From: Margaritifera margaritifera
Taxonomy: Eukaryota > Mollusca > Bivalvia > Unionida > Margaritiferidae
Direction of reading: 5' to 3'
Length of the DNA stretch: 64,000 nucleotides
Assembly (NCBI GenBank): GCA_029931535.1
Contig: JAQPZY010001561.1
Span: 3,396,001 to 3,460,000 of the forward strand
Numbering within the stretch: position 1 is the stretch's first letter; the number at the start of each line of letters is the position of its first letter. This document shows, one piece after another, positions 12,333 to 21,649 of the stretch. Under the pieces are notes generated by a model. It made no database searches. It worked only from the letters and a program-made list of their open reading frames with translations, and was not told the origin of the DNA. The translations under genes were made by a program, and so were the position numbers.

Positions 12333-13022
12333 GAAGAAAGGCATATGCTACCCATTTTATGTAAGCACATTTAATGACACTGAGTAATATTTTGAGACAT
12401 GCAAAGATTTTGAATATTTTGTATCGACTAGTAGCTTGTGTAACGATCCTAGATTAACTCCATTTGACATATTCCTGTTGCCAGTGGTGTACTGGCCATT
12501 GGGCATACCAAGACAAATCCCGGTGGGCCGCCGCAAAAAAATCCGTTTTTACCGGTGTTTTACTGGTGTGAACAAAACCCCGGGCCTGTCCCGGCAGACC
12601 GCCGCATCGGTGGGCCGGTGGGCAGTCAAAAAAATCCGTTTTTACCGGTGTTTTACTGGTGTGAGCAAAACCCCGGGCCTGTCCCGGCAGATAATTCCAG
12701 GGCCGAGTTGCTTACTCAGTAAACTCCTGCCTGTTGCAATGTGTGCCATAATTCTAGCTTATGATATAATACTATATATTCAGGTAGGAATCAAAGTACG
12801 TGTTTTGGTATATATCAAAAAGGTCCAGAGGTGAAGCTTTAATTATTTTGTAGGTTTGTTTTGTATCATTTTATCATTACAGCGGGCTCCAGAAACTGAA
12901 TTAAATTCCTCGATATCTTCAAAATGGTAATTGCGAGACGACTATTCTTTTGCAAAAGTTTTTAAGGAAAACTGCTGCTTACTGTCATTAATTATTATGA
13001 AAGTAAAATTTAATTTTAGGTC
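12333..13022. repeat. Diverged duplicated segment, copy B, interrupted by a MITE
   Basis: Homologous to copy A at 11139-11556 but interrupted by the insertion at 12482-12729. Its left edge (GAAAGGCATATGCTACCC, about 12336-12353) resembles a single unit of the 23-bp array that ends at copy A, as if the array grew from a monomer already present in the duplicated segment. Confidence 0.72.
12474..12737. mobile_element. hAT-type MITE, 248 bp, with 8-bp TSD
   Basis: The insert spans 12482-12729 and is flanked by exact CCTGTTGC copies at 12474-12481 and 12730-12737. It begins CAGTGGTGTACTG and ends CAGTAAACTCCTG, which as reverse complement is CAGGAGTTTACTG, a 13-bp terminal inverted repeat with 10 matches. 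An 8-bp duplication with CAG..CTG ends is diagnostic of the hAT superfamily (established knowledge). The paralogous copy A reads straight through the site (TGCTGTTGCAATG), so it acts as an empty site. The interior carries an internal direct duplication of about 75 bases (about 12523-12597 and 12617-12690, each with ATCCGTTTTTACCGGTGTTT). The 132-codon frame crossing it is incidental. Confidence 0.88.
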
Positions 13023-13265
13023 ACAGGCACCTATTTATTTTAGAAGCTACTTTACCGTGATGGTTCATTAAATACCGTATTTAAAGGAACGAACGTCGAT
13101 GATTGGCTGAAAATAATTACCAGAAGAAAAATAAAATAATGTATTTTTTTCCAGAAGAAATCTACATATGGTTAAATTGTATACAATAGAAGACTTGAAT
13201 CTAAAATCATTTTCGTTGTATTTCTGTCACCGCTCAGGTACTACTGGATGTAAACGGGGAGATTT

Positions 13266-13340
13266 CCACGGGCCGGAATTTTCCATGGGCCGGAATTTTC
13301 CATGGGCTGGAATTTTCCACGGGCCAGAATTTTCCATGGG
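13266..13340. repeat. 17-bp minisatellite, about 4.5 copies
   Basis: Copies of CCATGGGCCGGAATTTT with small variants (CCACGGG, GGGCTGG, GGGCCAG). Confidence 0.93.
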
Positions 13341-14585
13341 CACAATGAAATGTTTCTTAAAAATGAGCCTCGCAGCATTTTCATCGTTTTAAAAATTTCC
13401 TCTTGGATAGATCGTTTATAGGATTTTAGCGTGTTTTACCGGTCTTACCCTGAATATATCGTAATTTGGCCAAACATTAACATTGCAGTCTATATGAACT
13501 GAATCAGATGCCAGTGCCCTATGACGGTGATGATGCTTGAATTAACGTCGTGTGCGCCCTATGACGGTACTAGTGGGGATGCAGTTAATACGTCGTAGAC
13601 TAATTTATGCATAACATGCAGTAAAGATAATAATACAGGGTTCATTGAAATAGTATGACAACAAATGTGGGGGTGTTGATTTATAGCCATTTCAAACCAC
13701 TTCAAAGCCAAGGCATACCTCATGTTTTTACAAGCCTTTTCTGTTTCTTCTTAAAGGTGTGCAATAAACTTGTCCTAAGAGTCATTAACATATCCTAAGA
13801 GTCATTATTGGTGAAATTTACATGCTAACAATAAATCCTGAACAAGGCACTTAAAAAGATTTGACTTGCAGCATTGCTCATATGCATGAAACTGGCTGGT
13901 GTTGCATAGGACCTGTTATCGCTTTTTCCTTCCTCTTCCTTATTTGTTTGGCTAAGTTATAGTTACAATTGACCAAATATACTGATGTAAAAAATCACAT
14001 TTTCACCGTCTGTTATGGTTCTTTATGGAAATCTAAATGAATTAAATTTGGCATCTTAATACAGTGATTCATTCTCGGCTCTTCAAACTTTAATAAAATG
14101 TCCCTTTTTCAAATTAGTGTGTTTAGAAATTATTGACAACGATATTGTTGTTTAATTACAAACAAGCGCTAAATGTGCTTGGTAAATAATAGCCACTCGT
14201 GCAAGTGATTTATATTGTCAGGACTAACAAGTTATTTTATTTGGTATTGTTATCATATTTGCATATTGACAAAACATGATTGATCTGGAGGAAAATGAAA
14301 CCCTGTATTGGATTTCAAGTAGACAGCAAATATGCTCAAATTTCCCAGTCCAGTGTGCTTGTTTATTTCAGTCTATTGACATCATAAATTTAATATTTGG
14401 AATGCATGTAAATAAAACCTTTATCAAAATGCAACTTGCCTTTGTTATAACATGAGTAAACTCATTTATTGCTTACAAGATAACACTCTGGAATAACATT
14501 GGTCTTATTTATGTGATAATGATCGGTATATTACCTTTGAAAAATAAAGTTTGCATTGCTAAATAGAGTGGAAAGTAAGCCGTCG

Positions 14586-14586
<1 letters not shown>
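13341..14586. other. No gene seen
   Basis: A short partial repeat (GCCCTATGACGGT at 13517 and 13555) is the only internal structure noticed. The rest is AT-rich sequence without recognisable domains. Confidence 0.5.

Positions 14587-14662
<76 letters not shown>
14587..14662. repeat. (TA)n microsatellite
   Basis: Uninterrupted TA tract of about 76 bases. Confidence 0.97.
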
Positions 14663-14666
<4 letters not shown>

Positions 14667-15102
14667 GTAATTTGTAATCATAATTGACCACCTTTGGAAT
14701 AAAATGACATGGTCTCTTAAAACAGGTGGTCATTTAATACATTTCTTTTAACATCTACTGTATTACATATGAAATTAGATATTGTGGTCTCTTAAGGTAG
14801 GTTGTATCTAAGATGAGGTCGTCTTAAGCACATATTTGGCTTTTTATAATTTAGCACGGGGTAGGTTGACAAATTAATTGGAAGTCTACAATAATTTCAG
14901 TGTCTAAAGCTGAATTTGACAAAACAAAATTAACACTCTTCATCATGAAAAATGTCACCTCGCTTTTATTAAAGAATTAATTAATTTATTATCCTTGGTA
15001 TCATATTTCAAGGGTTGGTGAAAAATTGCTTTTCTGTCAGTACTTAAATTCCTGGAATGGGTCTTAAAGTTTGTGGTCTGTAGCAACCATGAAATCCACA
15101 AT
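14663..15102. other. No gene seen
   Basis: AT-rich sequence between a TA tract and a minisatellite. The motif TGGTCTCTTAA occurs twice (about 14711 and 14786). Confidence 0.5.
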
Positions 15103-15698
15103 AGGGGTCCTACTGTAACTATAGTACTAAATTTCCTATGTCCGTTTTTCATGCCGCTAATGAAGTCTGTTTTTCATGCGGCTAATGAAGAAGGGTCATA
15201 TTGCACTGTAGTACCTAATCTTTTAAGTCTGTTTTTCATGTCGCTAATCAAGCAGGGTCCTAACTGCAGTACTAAATCTCTTAAGTCCGTTTTTCATGCC
15301 GCTAATGTAGAAGAGTCCTACTATAGCCGTAGTACTAAATCTCTTAAGTCCGTTTTTCATGCCGCTAATGAAGTCCGTTTTTCATGCGGCTAATGTAGAA
15401 TGGTCCTACTATAGCCGTATTACTAAATCTCTTAAGTCCGTTTTTCATGACGCTAATGAAGTCCGTATTTCATGTGGCTAATGTAGACGGGTCCTACTAT
15501 AGCCGTAGTACTAAATCTCTTATGTCCGTTTTTCATGCCGCTAATGAAGTCCGTTTTTCATGCGGCTAATGTAGAATGGTCCTACTATAGCCGTAGTACT
15601 AAATCTCTTATGTCCGTTTTTCATGCCGCTAATGAAGCGGGGTCCTACCGTAACTGTAGTACTAAATCTCTTATGTCCGTTTTTCATGCCGCTAATGC
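15103..15698. repeat. Composite minisatellite (60- to 90-bp units with a ~25-bp sub-repeat), about 8 copies
   Basis: Each unit carries AGTACTAAATCTCTTA, then TGTCCGTTTTTCATGCCGCT, then GGTCCTACTATAGCCGT. Some units contain an extra AAGTCCGTTTTTCATGCGGC block, so unit length alternates between about 60 and about 85-90 bases. That indicates a nested duplication inside some units before they were copied. The frames at 15073-15393 and 15535-15726 come from this repetition. Confidence 0.92.
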
Positions 15699-16594
15699 TC
15701 ATTATACAATCAGGTTACATCAATAGCGTCTGCATGACATATTTGGCATTTTAATGAAGTTTAATATTCACAAAGTTCACATTTGCCCTTAACGTATTTC
15801 AATTTGAAATTGTGTATAATTTTGGGTTTTCTTGAGTTCGAGATGACGGGCATTGGTTTACTACGTTAATCGGATCACCACTGACATTGCATTCGTAAGA
15901 ATCGCGGAATTTTGCTACTACAGTATCCTGCACCTTGAAACTATATATATTTCATCGAAATTTCATGTTGGTTCCTTTTTGCGAAAGTAATTGTCTGATA
16001 GTGCCGTTTACGTACAAAATATATAGCGGATATTTGCTTGCAGGTCCGCCGACATAAATTCCTGGCCCCTGGGCCCCAAAACTATTTTTTTTTAGAAAAA
16101 TATATATTAAAACCCGTGTACAGTCTTGCATATAAAACCTGTAGTAATCTACCATAACTTAGAATCTTGCAAAGAACAAATTTTTAATATTTGCTGCAAA
16201 GATTAATTTATTTTTTATAACTGAGTTGACGGCGGGTTCCTAGAAATCGACTAGCCCCTGAGCAATTGCTTCACCCCACCCCTCGGCGGTCCTTTTTGCA
16301 TGTATGGAGTGAATAACAGGGTAACAATACTCGAGTTTTTCACTAACATCATGAGATATATCCTTTATTCCCTCAGAACCAGCAAATTTTCTTTTGTTTT
16401 TATGCTCAGATGTGATGTTTACTTAAAGTGTGTAACAAATTGAAGCAGCAGATTCTTTTCAATAACGTCCACTTTTTACCCTGTATGTTCTGCTGTGTTT
16501 TGTGTTCATTCGCACAGAAAATGTGAGTAGTAACATAATTCTCTATTCTAATTCAAGGTAAGAATGCACGTACTTGGAAAAAAAGTTGAACTAA
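15699..16594. other. No gene seen
   Basis: AT-rich sequence with a few GC-rich patches (near 16040-16075 and 16255-16290). No array, transposon end or domain recognised. Confidence 0.5.
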
Positions 16595-16595
16595 A

Positions 16596-16675
16596 CGTAG
16601 GTTCACATTGTAATTTGAACATGGATCTCTTGCGTGACGGGTCGACATGCTTACTACTAGACTAAGCAAATGACA
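16596..16675 (-). pseudogene. tRNA-Asp-like sequence (tRNA pseudogene or SINE head)
   Basis: Read on the minus strand from about 16675 down, the order is a box-A-like TTAGTCTAGTAGTAAGCATG, then CCCGTCACGCAAGAGA, then a box-B-like ATGTTCAAATTAC. The anticodon loop with GTC in CCGTCACGC and the following AAGAGA strongly resemble animal tRNA-Asp(GTC), which is how I identify it. The acceptor stem and box B are degraded (TTCAAAT in place of TTCGATT), so it is not a working tRNA gene. It may be the head of a SINE. It is the parent of the 49-bp array that begins at 16632. Confidence 0.7.
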
Positions 16676-17602
16676 ACATAGCATGACGGGTCGACATGCT
16701 TACCACTAGACTAAGCAAATGACAACATGGCGTGACGGATCGACATGCTTACCACTGGGCTAAGCAAATGACAACATGGCGTGATGGGTTGACATGCTTA
16801 CCACTAGAGTACGCAAATGATAACATGCCGTGACGGGTCGACATGCTTACCACTAGAGTAAGCAAATGACAACATGGCGTGACGGGTCGATATGCTTACC
16901 ACTAGAGTAAGCAAATGACAACATGGCGTGACTGGTCAACATAGCTTACCACTAGACTAAGCAAATGATAACATAATTTCTTACGACTATACTAAGCAAA
17001 CTACAACATAGCGCGACGGGTCGGCATAGCTTACTACTCGAGTAAGCTAATAACAACATGGCGTGACGGGTCGACATGCTTACCACTAGACTAAGCAAAT
17101 GACAACATGGCGTGACGGATCGACATGCTTACCACTGGACTAAGCAAATGACAACATGGCGTGACGGGTTGACATGCTTACCACCAGAGTGAGCTAATGA
17201 CAACATGGCGTGACGGGTTGACATGCTTACCACTAGAGTGAGATAATGACAGCATGGCGTGACGGGTTGACATGCTTACCACTAGAGTGAGCTAATGACA
17301 GCATGGCGTGACGGGTTGACATGCTTACCACTAGAGTGAGATAATGACAACATGGCGTGACGGGTTGACATGGTTACCACTAGAATGAGATAATGACAAC
17401 ATGGCGTGACGGGTTGACATGCTTACCACTAGAGTGAGATAATGACAACACGGCGTGACGGGTTGACATGCTTACCACTAGAGTGAGATAATGACAGCAC
17501 GGCGTGACGGGTTGACATGCTTACCACTAGAGTGAGATAATGACAACACGGCGTGACGGGTTGACATGCTTACCAATAGAGTGAGATAATGACAACATGG
17601 CG
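16632..17602. repeat. 49-bp minisatellite, about 20 copies, derived from a tRNA-Asp-like 5' half
   Basis: Units follow GCGTGACGGGTCGACATGCT, TACCACTAGA and CTAAGCAAATGACAACATG. On the minus strand each unit reads as the D-arm/box-A and anticodon region of the adjacent tRNA-Asp-like sequence (TCTAGTGGTAAGCATGTCGA). The left units read GTCGAC and the right-hand block mostly TTGAC with GTGAGATAATG, so there are at least two sub-families in order. The outlier near 16970-17040 (ACGACTATACTAAGC) is more diverged. Confidence 0.93.
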
Positions 17603-17866
17603 CAGGAAATTATATGGTTATAATCTTATCAATGTCTATTTTAAAAAAGTTCTTGAGTGAAAAGAAAATTGATTATCAAAATTATTTCTCTTGGAAAATC
17701 CACTAATTCACGGACTAACATAAAATAAATCCATTTATCGGACCAAAATGAGAAACTAATGGCATTTCCATGTGGTGGTGTATACAAAGAAACAACTTGA
17801 AAGTTCAGTGTGTACTTATTTTGTATTAACTTTAATTTTGTTTCTTTTCGATTGCGCTAAGATCAG

Positions 17867-17869
<3 letters not shown>

Positions 17870-17916
<47 letters not shown>
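17870..17916. repeat. (GA)n microsatellite
   Basis: GA dinucleotide tract of about 47 bases. Confidence 0.97.
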
Positions 17917-17920
<4 letters not shown>

Positions 17921-18637
17921 TAGTTGAAATCGTAATTCTGAAGCCAACAATGTCCTTGTATACATTTCTTCTCATTTAATTACGAATCCGAACAGCTTTT
18001 CCGAACTTGTGCACTTGTCATCAGGTAAAGGTGCATTGTGTGCGCATTGATGGAACATCTTTTTACGTATTGATAATTTTATATATTATTTATTGGAATA
18101 TTTGGGGGTTCAGTGTTTGTTTTGATGTTGATTTGTGTACACCTGGCTATTTGGGTGAAGCCCTTTCAATCATTTCATTAATGAATGGGAAATTTATGAT
18201 AAGTTAGTATATTAGAATCAACATCTGTTGTAACGATTTTAATTGGCATTGAGACTTAATTAAGATATCTGTTTTATACCACAGCATTAACCAGATGTCA
18301 CAACTCAACATCAATCATTACAAGATCTCACTACATACGATTGACATTTGTCAATATGCTTCTTGCGCTGGAAAAAATTTTTTATTTAATTTTTAATGAA
18401 AATAAAACAGGGTACAATAGACGGTACTGGGAAACAAATAGGTAGTAAATCTAGATTAACGTGATACTCAGATTAAGAGATAGTGAAGCAACGTTTGCTT
18501 TGCGACGAGAGAAAGAAATGTATAAATTGATCTAGCTAAAATATTCACAAGCATAATTGGCCGTGAAAGAGATTCTTTTATATATTAGAAGTTAATCAAT
18601 ACAATATCAACAGTTTCAATGCCTTGAATATAAAAGG
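17917..18637. other. No gene seen upstream of the mariner element
   Basis: AT-rich sequence. The 66-codon frame at 18007-18207 is unrecognised. Confidence 0.5.
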
Positions 18638-18956
18638 TACAAGGAGTATTTAAAAAGTTCTGAATATTGGTGCACTGTACAACAAAGTTTTTAATTATGG
18701 AACAGTAAGTCTGTGCACCCTCACAAAGTTCTTTCCATCCACCTCGACACACTTACTCATTTTGATTATCCAGTTATTAAATACCATTTTGTATTCACTT
18801 TTGGTATGTTGTTCATATACTGGAAAATTCCACTTCAAACCGCATGGCCGCTTTCAAATGATCTGAGATCAGTCAGTGCTGTATGGAAGACGTGACAAAG
18901 TTTGGATGCTGTGGTCCATCAGAAAGTCAGTCACGCCGGCCGGATTTATGCGCCTA

Positions 18957-19338
18957 TGCGTTGTCATGGAGTAGATTGATACCTCGGGCACCGGTGCGTT
19001 GTCATGGAGTCGATTGATACCTCGGGCACCGGTGCGTTGTCATGGAGTAGATTGATACCTCGGCCACCGGTGCGTTGTCATGGAGTAGATTGATACCTCG
19101 AGCACAGGTGCGTTGTCATGGAGTAGATTGATACATCGGGCACCGGTGCGTTGTCATGGAGTAGATTGATACCTCGGGCACCGGTGCGTTGTCATGGAGT
19201 AGATTGATACCTCGGGCACCGGTGCGTTGTCATGGAGTAGATTGATACCTCGGGCACCGGTGCGTTGTCATGGAGTAGATTGATACCTCGTGCACCGGTG
19301 CGTTGTCAGGGAGTAGATTGATACATCGGGCACCGGTG
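18957..19338. repeat. 38-bp minisatellite, about 10 copies, amplified from mariner transposase
   Basis: Units read GTGCGTTGTCATGGAGTAGA, TTGATACCTCGGGCACCG. On the minus strand one frame of each unit reads GARGINLLHDNAP, the segment around the second catalytic Asp of mariner transposase. Both flanks continue the transposase: GTDFLM-type codons on the low-coordinate side and VKVPVP-type codons on the high side. The unit is not a multiple of 3, so the frame rotates through the array. One or two units vary (CTCGAGCACAGG, ACATCGGG, TCAGGGAG). Confidence 0.95.
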
Positions 19339-19940
19339 CGCGGACAGGTAGTTCAGTTGTGTTCCACAACTTGCGACAACTCTTTGAAGGCACAAAAATG
19401 TCCAGCGACAATAGTAGAGTTGGCACAGGTACCTTGACGACCGGGCCTTTTACATCGAAAAATATTTGTATAAAACTATCTTGACAGTCCGACAATTTAG
19501 AGCGATTTGTGGTCTCTGGTCGTTTTCTCCAATAAAAACTTGAGTATTTTCTCTTGGGTCAGGTTCAACAAAGTAAATTCATGTTTCATCACCTGTGACA
19601 ATCTCATCCAAACGTCTTTGGTCACCGTTTTCATATTTGGCGAGTAGCTCTTTGGAGATATCAACCCGATTGGGTTTTTGATCAGCCGTCAACAAATGTG
19701 GGATCCATCTTGCACAAACTTTTCTGAGATTCAAATAATTCTTCAGTATATTAAAAAACAGCTGACGAAATAATGAGCGTGATAATAGAAATATCTTTCA
19801 CTATGTATCTAGCATCTTCATCAATTGCCTCCTTCACAGCATCCACTTCTCGCTCACCAATCGCAGACAACGGTCTTCCAGAACGTAGGTCATTTTCCAT
19901 GGATTCGCGACCGTCTTTAAAACGATTAAACCACCTAAAA

Positions 19941-20057
19941 TTGTACGATATGACGTACACTTTATCCAATTGTACGATATGACGTACACCTTATCCAATT
20001 GTACGATATGACGTACACTTTATCCAATTGTACGATATGACGTACACTTTATCCAAT
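19941..20057. repeat. 29-bp minisatellite, 4 copies, inside mariner
   Basis: Four units of TTGTACGATATGACGTACAC plus TTTATCCAA. On the minus strand the last unit runs without a break into the WFNRFKDGRES-coding region of the mariner transposase, so the array was amplified from its N-terminal coding part. Confidence 0.92.
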
Positions 20058-20330
20058 CAGCCAGACAGTACCCTAAGGGCACCTGGATTTTACAGTATAC
20101 TCTTTGTTAAATAGCAGAATTATTCTCCTTCTTCGACATTTTTACGTCACTGCCATTTACCTGTGTTACGCCACACGCATATATCTGCAGGTATCCGGCG
20201 TGTTGTATGTGCAGCTGCAGATTATTTTAGAATGTTATTTTGTCTATCAATCTGCATTAAATTTACTGACAGGTGCAAAGAAACAAAACGTTTATAACAA
20301 AATATTCAGAACTTTAAAAAAAGCCTCTTA

Positions 20331-20521
20331 ATAATTGGCTAATCAGACTAAGAAAGTATGTCGAGGTAGTTGGAAAGTTCTTTGAGGGGAGGCACTGTCG
20401 TTGTGTCCAGTACTTAAGAACCAAGCGGTACAGTGGACTAATACCACTGACGTACTGTTCAGTACTAAAGAACCTTGCTGTACAGTGTACTAATACTCAG
20501 AACGTTTTTAAATACGCCTTG
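20331..20521 (+). mobile_element. 5'-truncated mariner copy, opposite orientation
   Basis: Codons at 20333-20395 (+) read NWLIRLRKYVEVVGKFFEGR, matching the C-terminus of the neighbouring transposase (NWIIKMSKCVEVDGKNF). The right end at 20480-20521 (GTACAGTGTACTAATACTCA, then GAACGTTTTTAAATACGCCT) is the inverted counterpart of 18640-18680 over about 41 bases with few mismatches, as expected for two 3' ends of one family. Between them is a ~51-bp duplication (CAGTACT..AAGAACC..GTACAGTG at about 20409 and 20460). The copy retains only its last ~190 bases and abuts the full-length element directly. Confidence 0.8.
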
Positions 20522-20769
20522 CATTGTCAACTCTCTATCTATCTACAGTAGATGGTGTCTCCAGAAGAACTATTAGTGTGTCACTTTTAACAGACAGAAC
20601 CATGGTCTCTCTCCCTCCTACCCTCCCCCCCCCCTTCTCTCTCACCTCTCTCAGCAGTGCGTCTATCTCACCCCCATCACTGTTGATTACATGAATATTT
20701 CATAAATAATGCAAACAAAAGACTGAAATTAAATGCATCCTAATAATAATAATACTTTTTAGTTAAGTA

Positions 20770-21047
20770 TGATCGACAAATAATACAAGCAGTAATAATT
20801 AATATTTTGTATAGACTGGTAAAACCTATCTTAAATTATTGTTGCCAAGTTTGGGGATTTATTCCTGCTAAATGCATTGAAAGAGTGCATTTACATTTTT
20901 TGATAAAAAAATATTAGGAGTGAAAAAGACAACACAAAAATGATTTTATTTATGGGTAGTTAGGGCGTACGACAATGATAGTAAATATACTTTATTACAT
21001 TGTGAAGTATTGGTTTATGATGTTGGACGCAAAGAAGGACAAATGCA

Positions 21048-21126
<79 letters not shown>

Positions 21127-21640
21127 AAATAATGTTGAATGATTTAGAAGCTCTACCCAATAAAGTAAATTGGGCATATTTAGTTAATGATTTATTGTCA
21201 AGATTAGGATTCTATGAAGTTTGGGTTAATCACAGGGTCGGTAACACTGACATATTTTCTTACAGTTTTTTCAATTAAGGTTATCGGACAATTTCATCCA
21301 CTGTTGGATGGAACGTCTTAAGAACTTTAATCGAGCATTTCGATATGTAAATATTGCAAATTTCGGATAAAAACTTTACACAGAATACTAGAATGTTGAA
21401 TAATTTGGCAACTCACATGTATAAGCTTTTAATGATAGATGATCAAAAATTTTCATAAATATTTGACTTTTGTAAAACGAAATTTTTCTCATAAAAAAAA
21501 TTATGAGCTTCATTTAGTTTTAATTCCTCCAACTTTTAGCATTCCAACATTTTCAAATTCATTCTGTCTGATGCTTGATATGGGCTGGAAGTTATTTATA
21601 AATCTAACAGTGTTATGTGCCTATTTGTAGGCTTTTTTTT
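20770..21640 (+). pseudogene. LINE reverse transcriptase C-terminal fragment, CR1/L2-like
   Basis: Reading on the plus strand gives RLVKPILNYCCQVWGF, IERVHL, NDFIYG, LGRT, IVKYWF and, after an inserted TA tract (21052-21123), LNDLEALPNKVNWAYLV, DLLSRLGFYEVWVNHRVGN. This order is the region after the polymerase domain of non-LTR retrotransposon proteins of the type common in molluscs (established knowledge; clade assignment is inference). Stops and frameshifts are frequent, and the (TA)n expansion splits the frame. The end of homology near 21640 is uncertain. Confidence 0.75.
21052..21124. repeat. (TA)n microsatellite inside a LINE remnant
   Basis: TA tract of about 73 bases, splitting the plus-strand LINE fragment between DKCI- and LNDLEAL-coding parts. 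Confidence 0.95.
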
Positions 21641-21649
21641 AAAAGGCTT

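Larger units (their letters stand above)
18695..20139 (-). pseudogene. mariner-family transposase, inactivated
   Basis: The cut-and-paste transposase is recognisable in pieces across all frames. A start-like MSKKEN lies at 20139 downward. WFNRFKDGRESMEN..RSGRP (about 19935-19860) is the linker region. LRKVCARWIPHLLTADQKPN and LLAKYENGDQRRLDEIVTGD run to about 19590. GDET is the first catalytic Asp; the next Trp codon has become TGA. ENDQRPQIA and VKVPVP follow. LLHDNA is the second catalytic Asp, inside the 38-bp array. The TDFLMDHSIQTLSRLPYS region is the approach to the third Asp. The C-terminus reads NWIIKMSKCVEVDGKNF and ends at a TAA at 18695-18697. The order and spacing match mariner D,D34D transposases (established family knowledge). 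Several frameshifts, stops and two internal arrays rule out function. Confidence 0.92.
18638..20330 (-). mobile_element. Full-length degenerate mariner transposon with internal minisatellites
   Basis: TA occurs at 18638-18639 and 20329-20330, flanking the ends. The left end reads CAAGGAGTATTTAAAAAG (from 18640). Its complement shares the exact run AATATTCAGAACTTT with the right end at 20302-20316. The transposase is on the minus strand (18695-20139). The element spans about 1,689 bases. Collapsing the two internal arrays (18957-19338, 38-bp unit; 19941-20057, 29-bp unit) to one copy each leaves about 1.26 kb, the usual mariner size. It is dead: stops, frameshifts and an amplified catalytic motif. 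A truncated copy of the same family in the other orientation abuts its right end. Confidence 0.9.

Noticed and set aside
12436..12834. 132-codon plus-strand frame with a repeated IRFYRCFTGV block
   Set aside because: It spans the hAT-type MITE and its internal duplication, so the frame is incidental.
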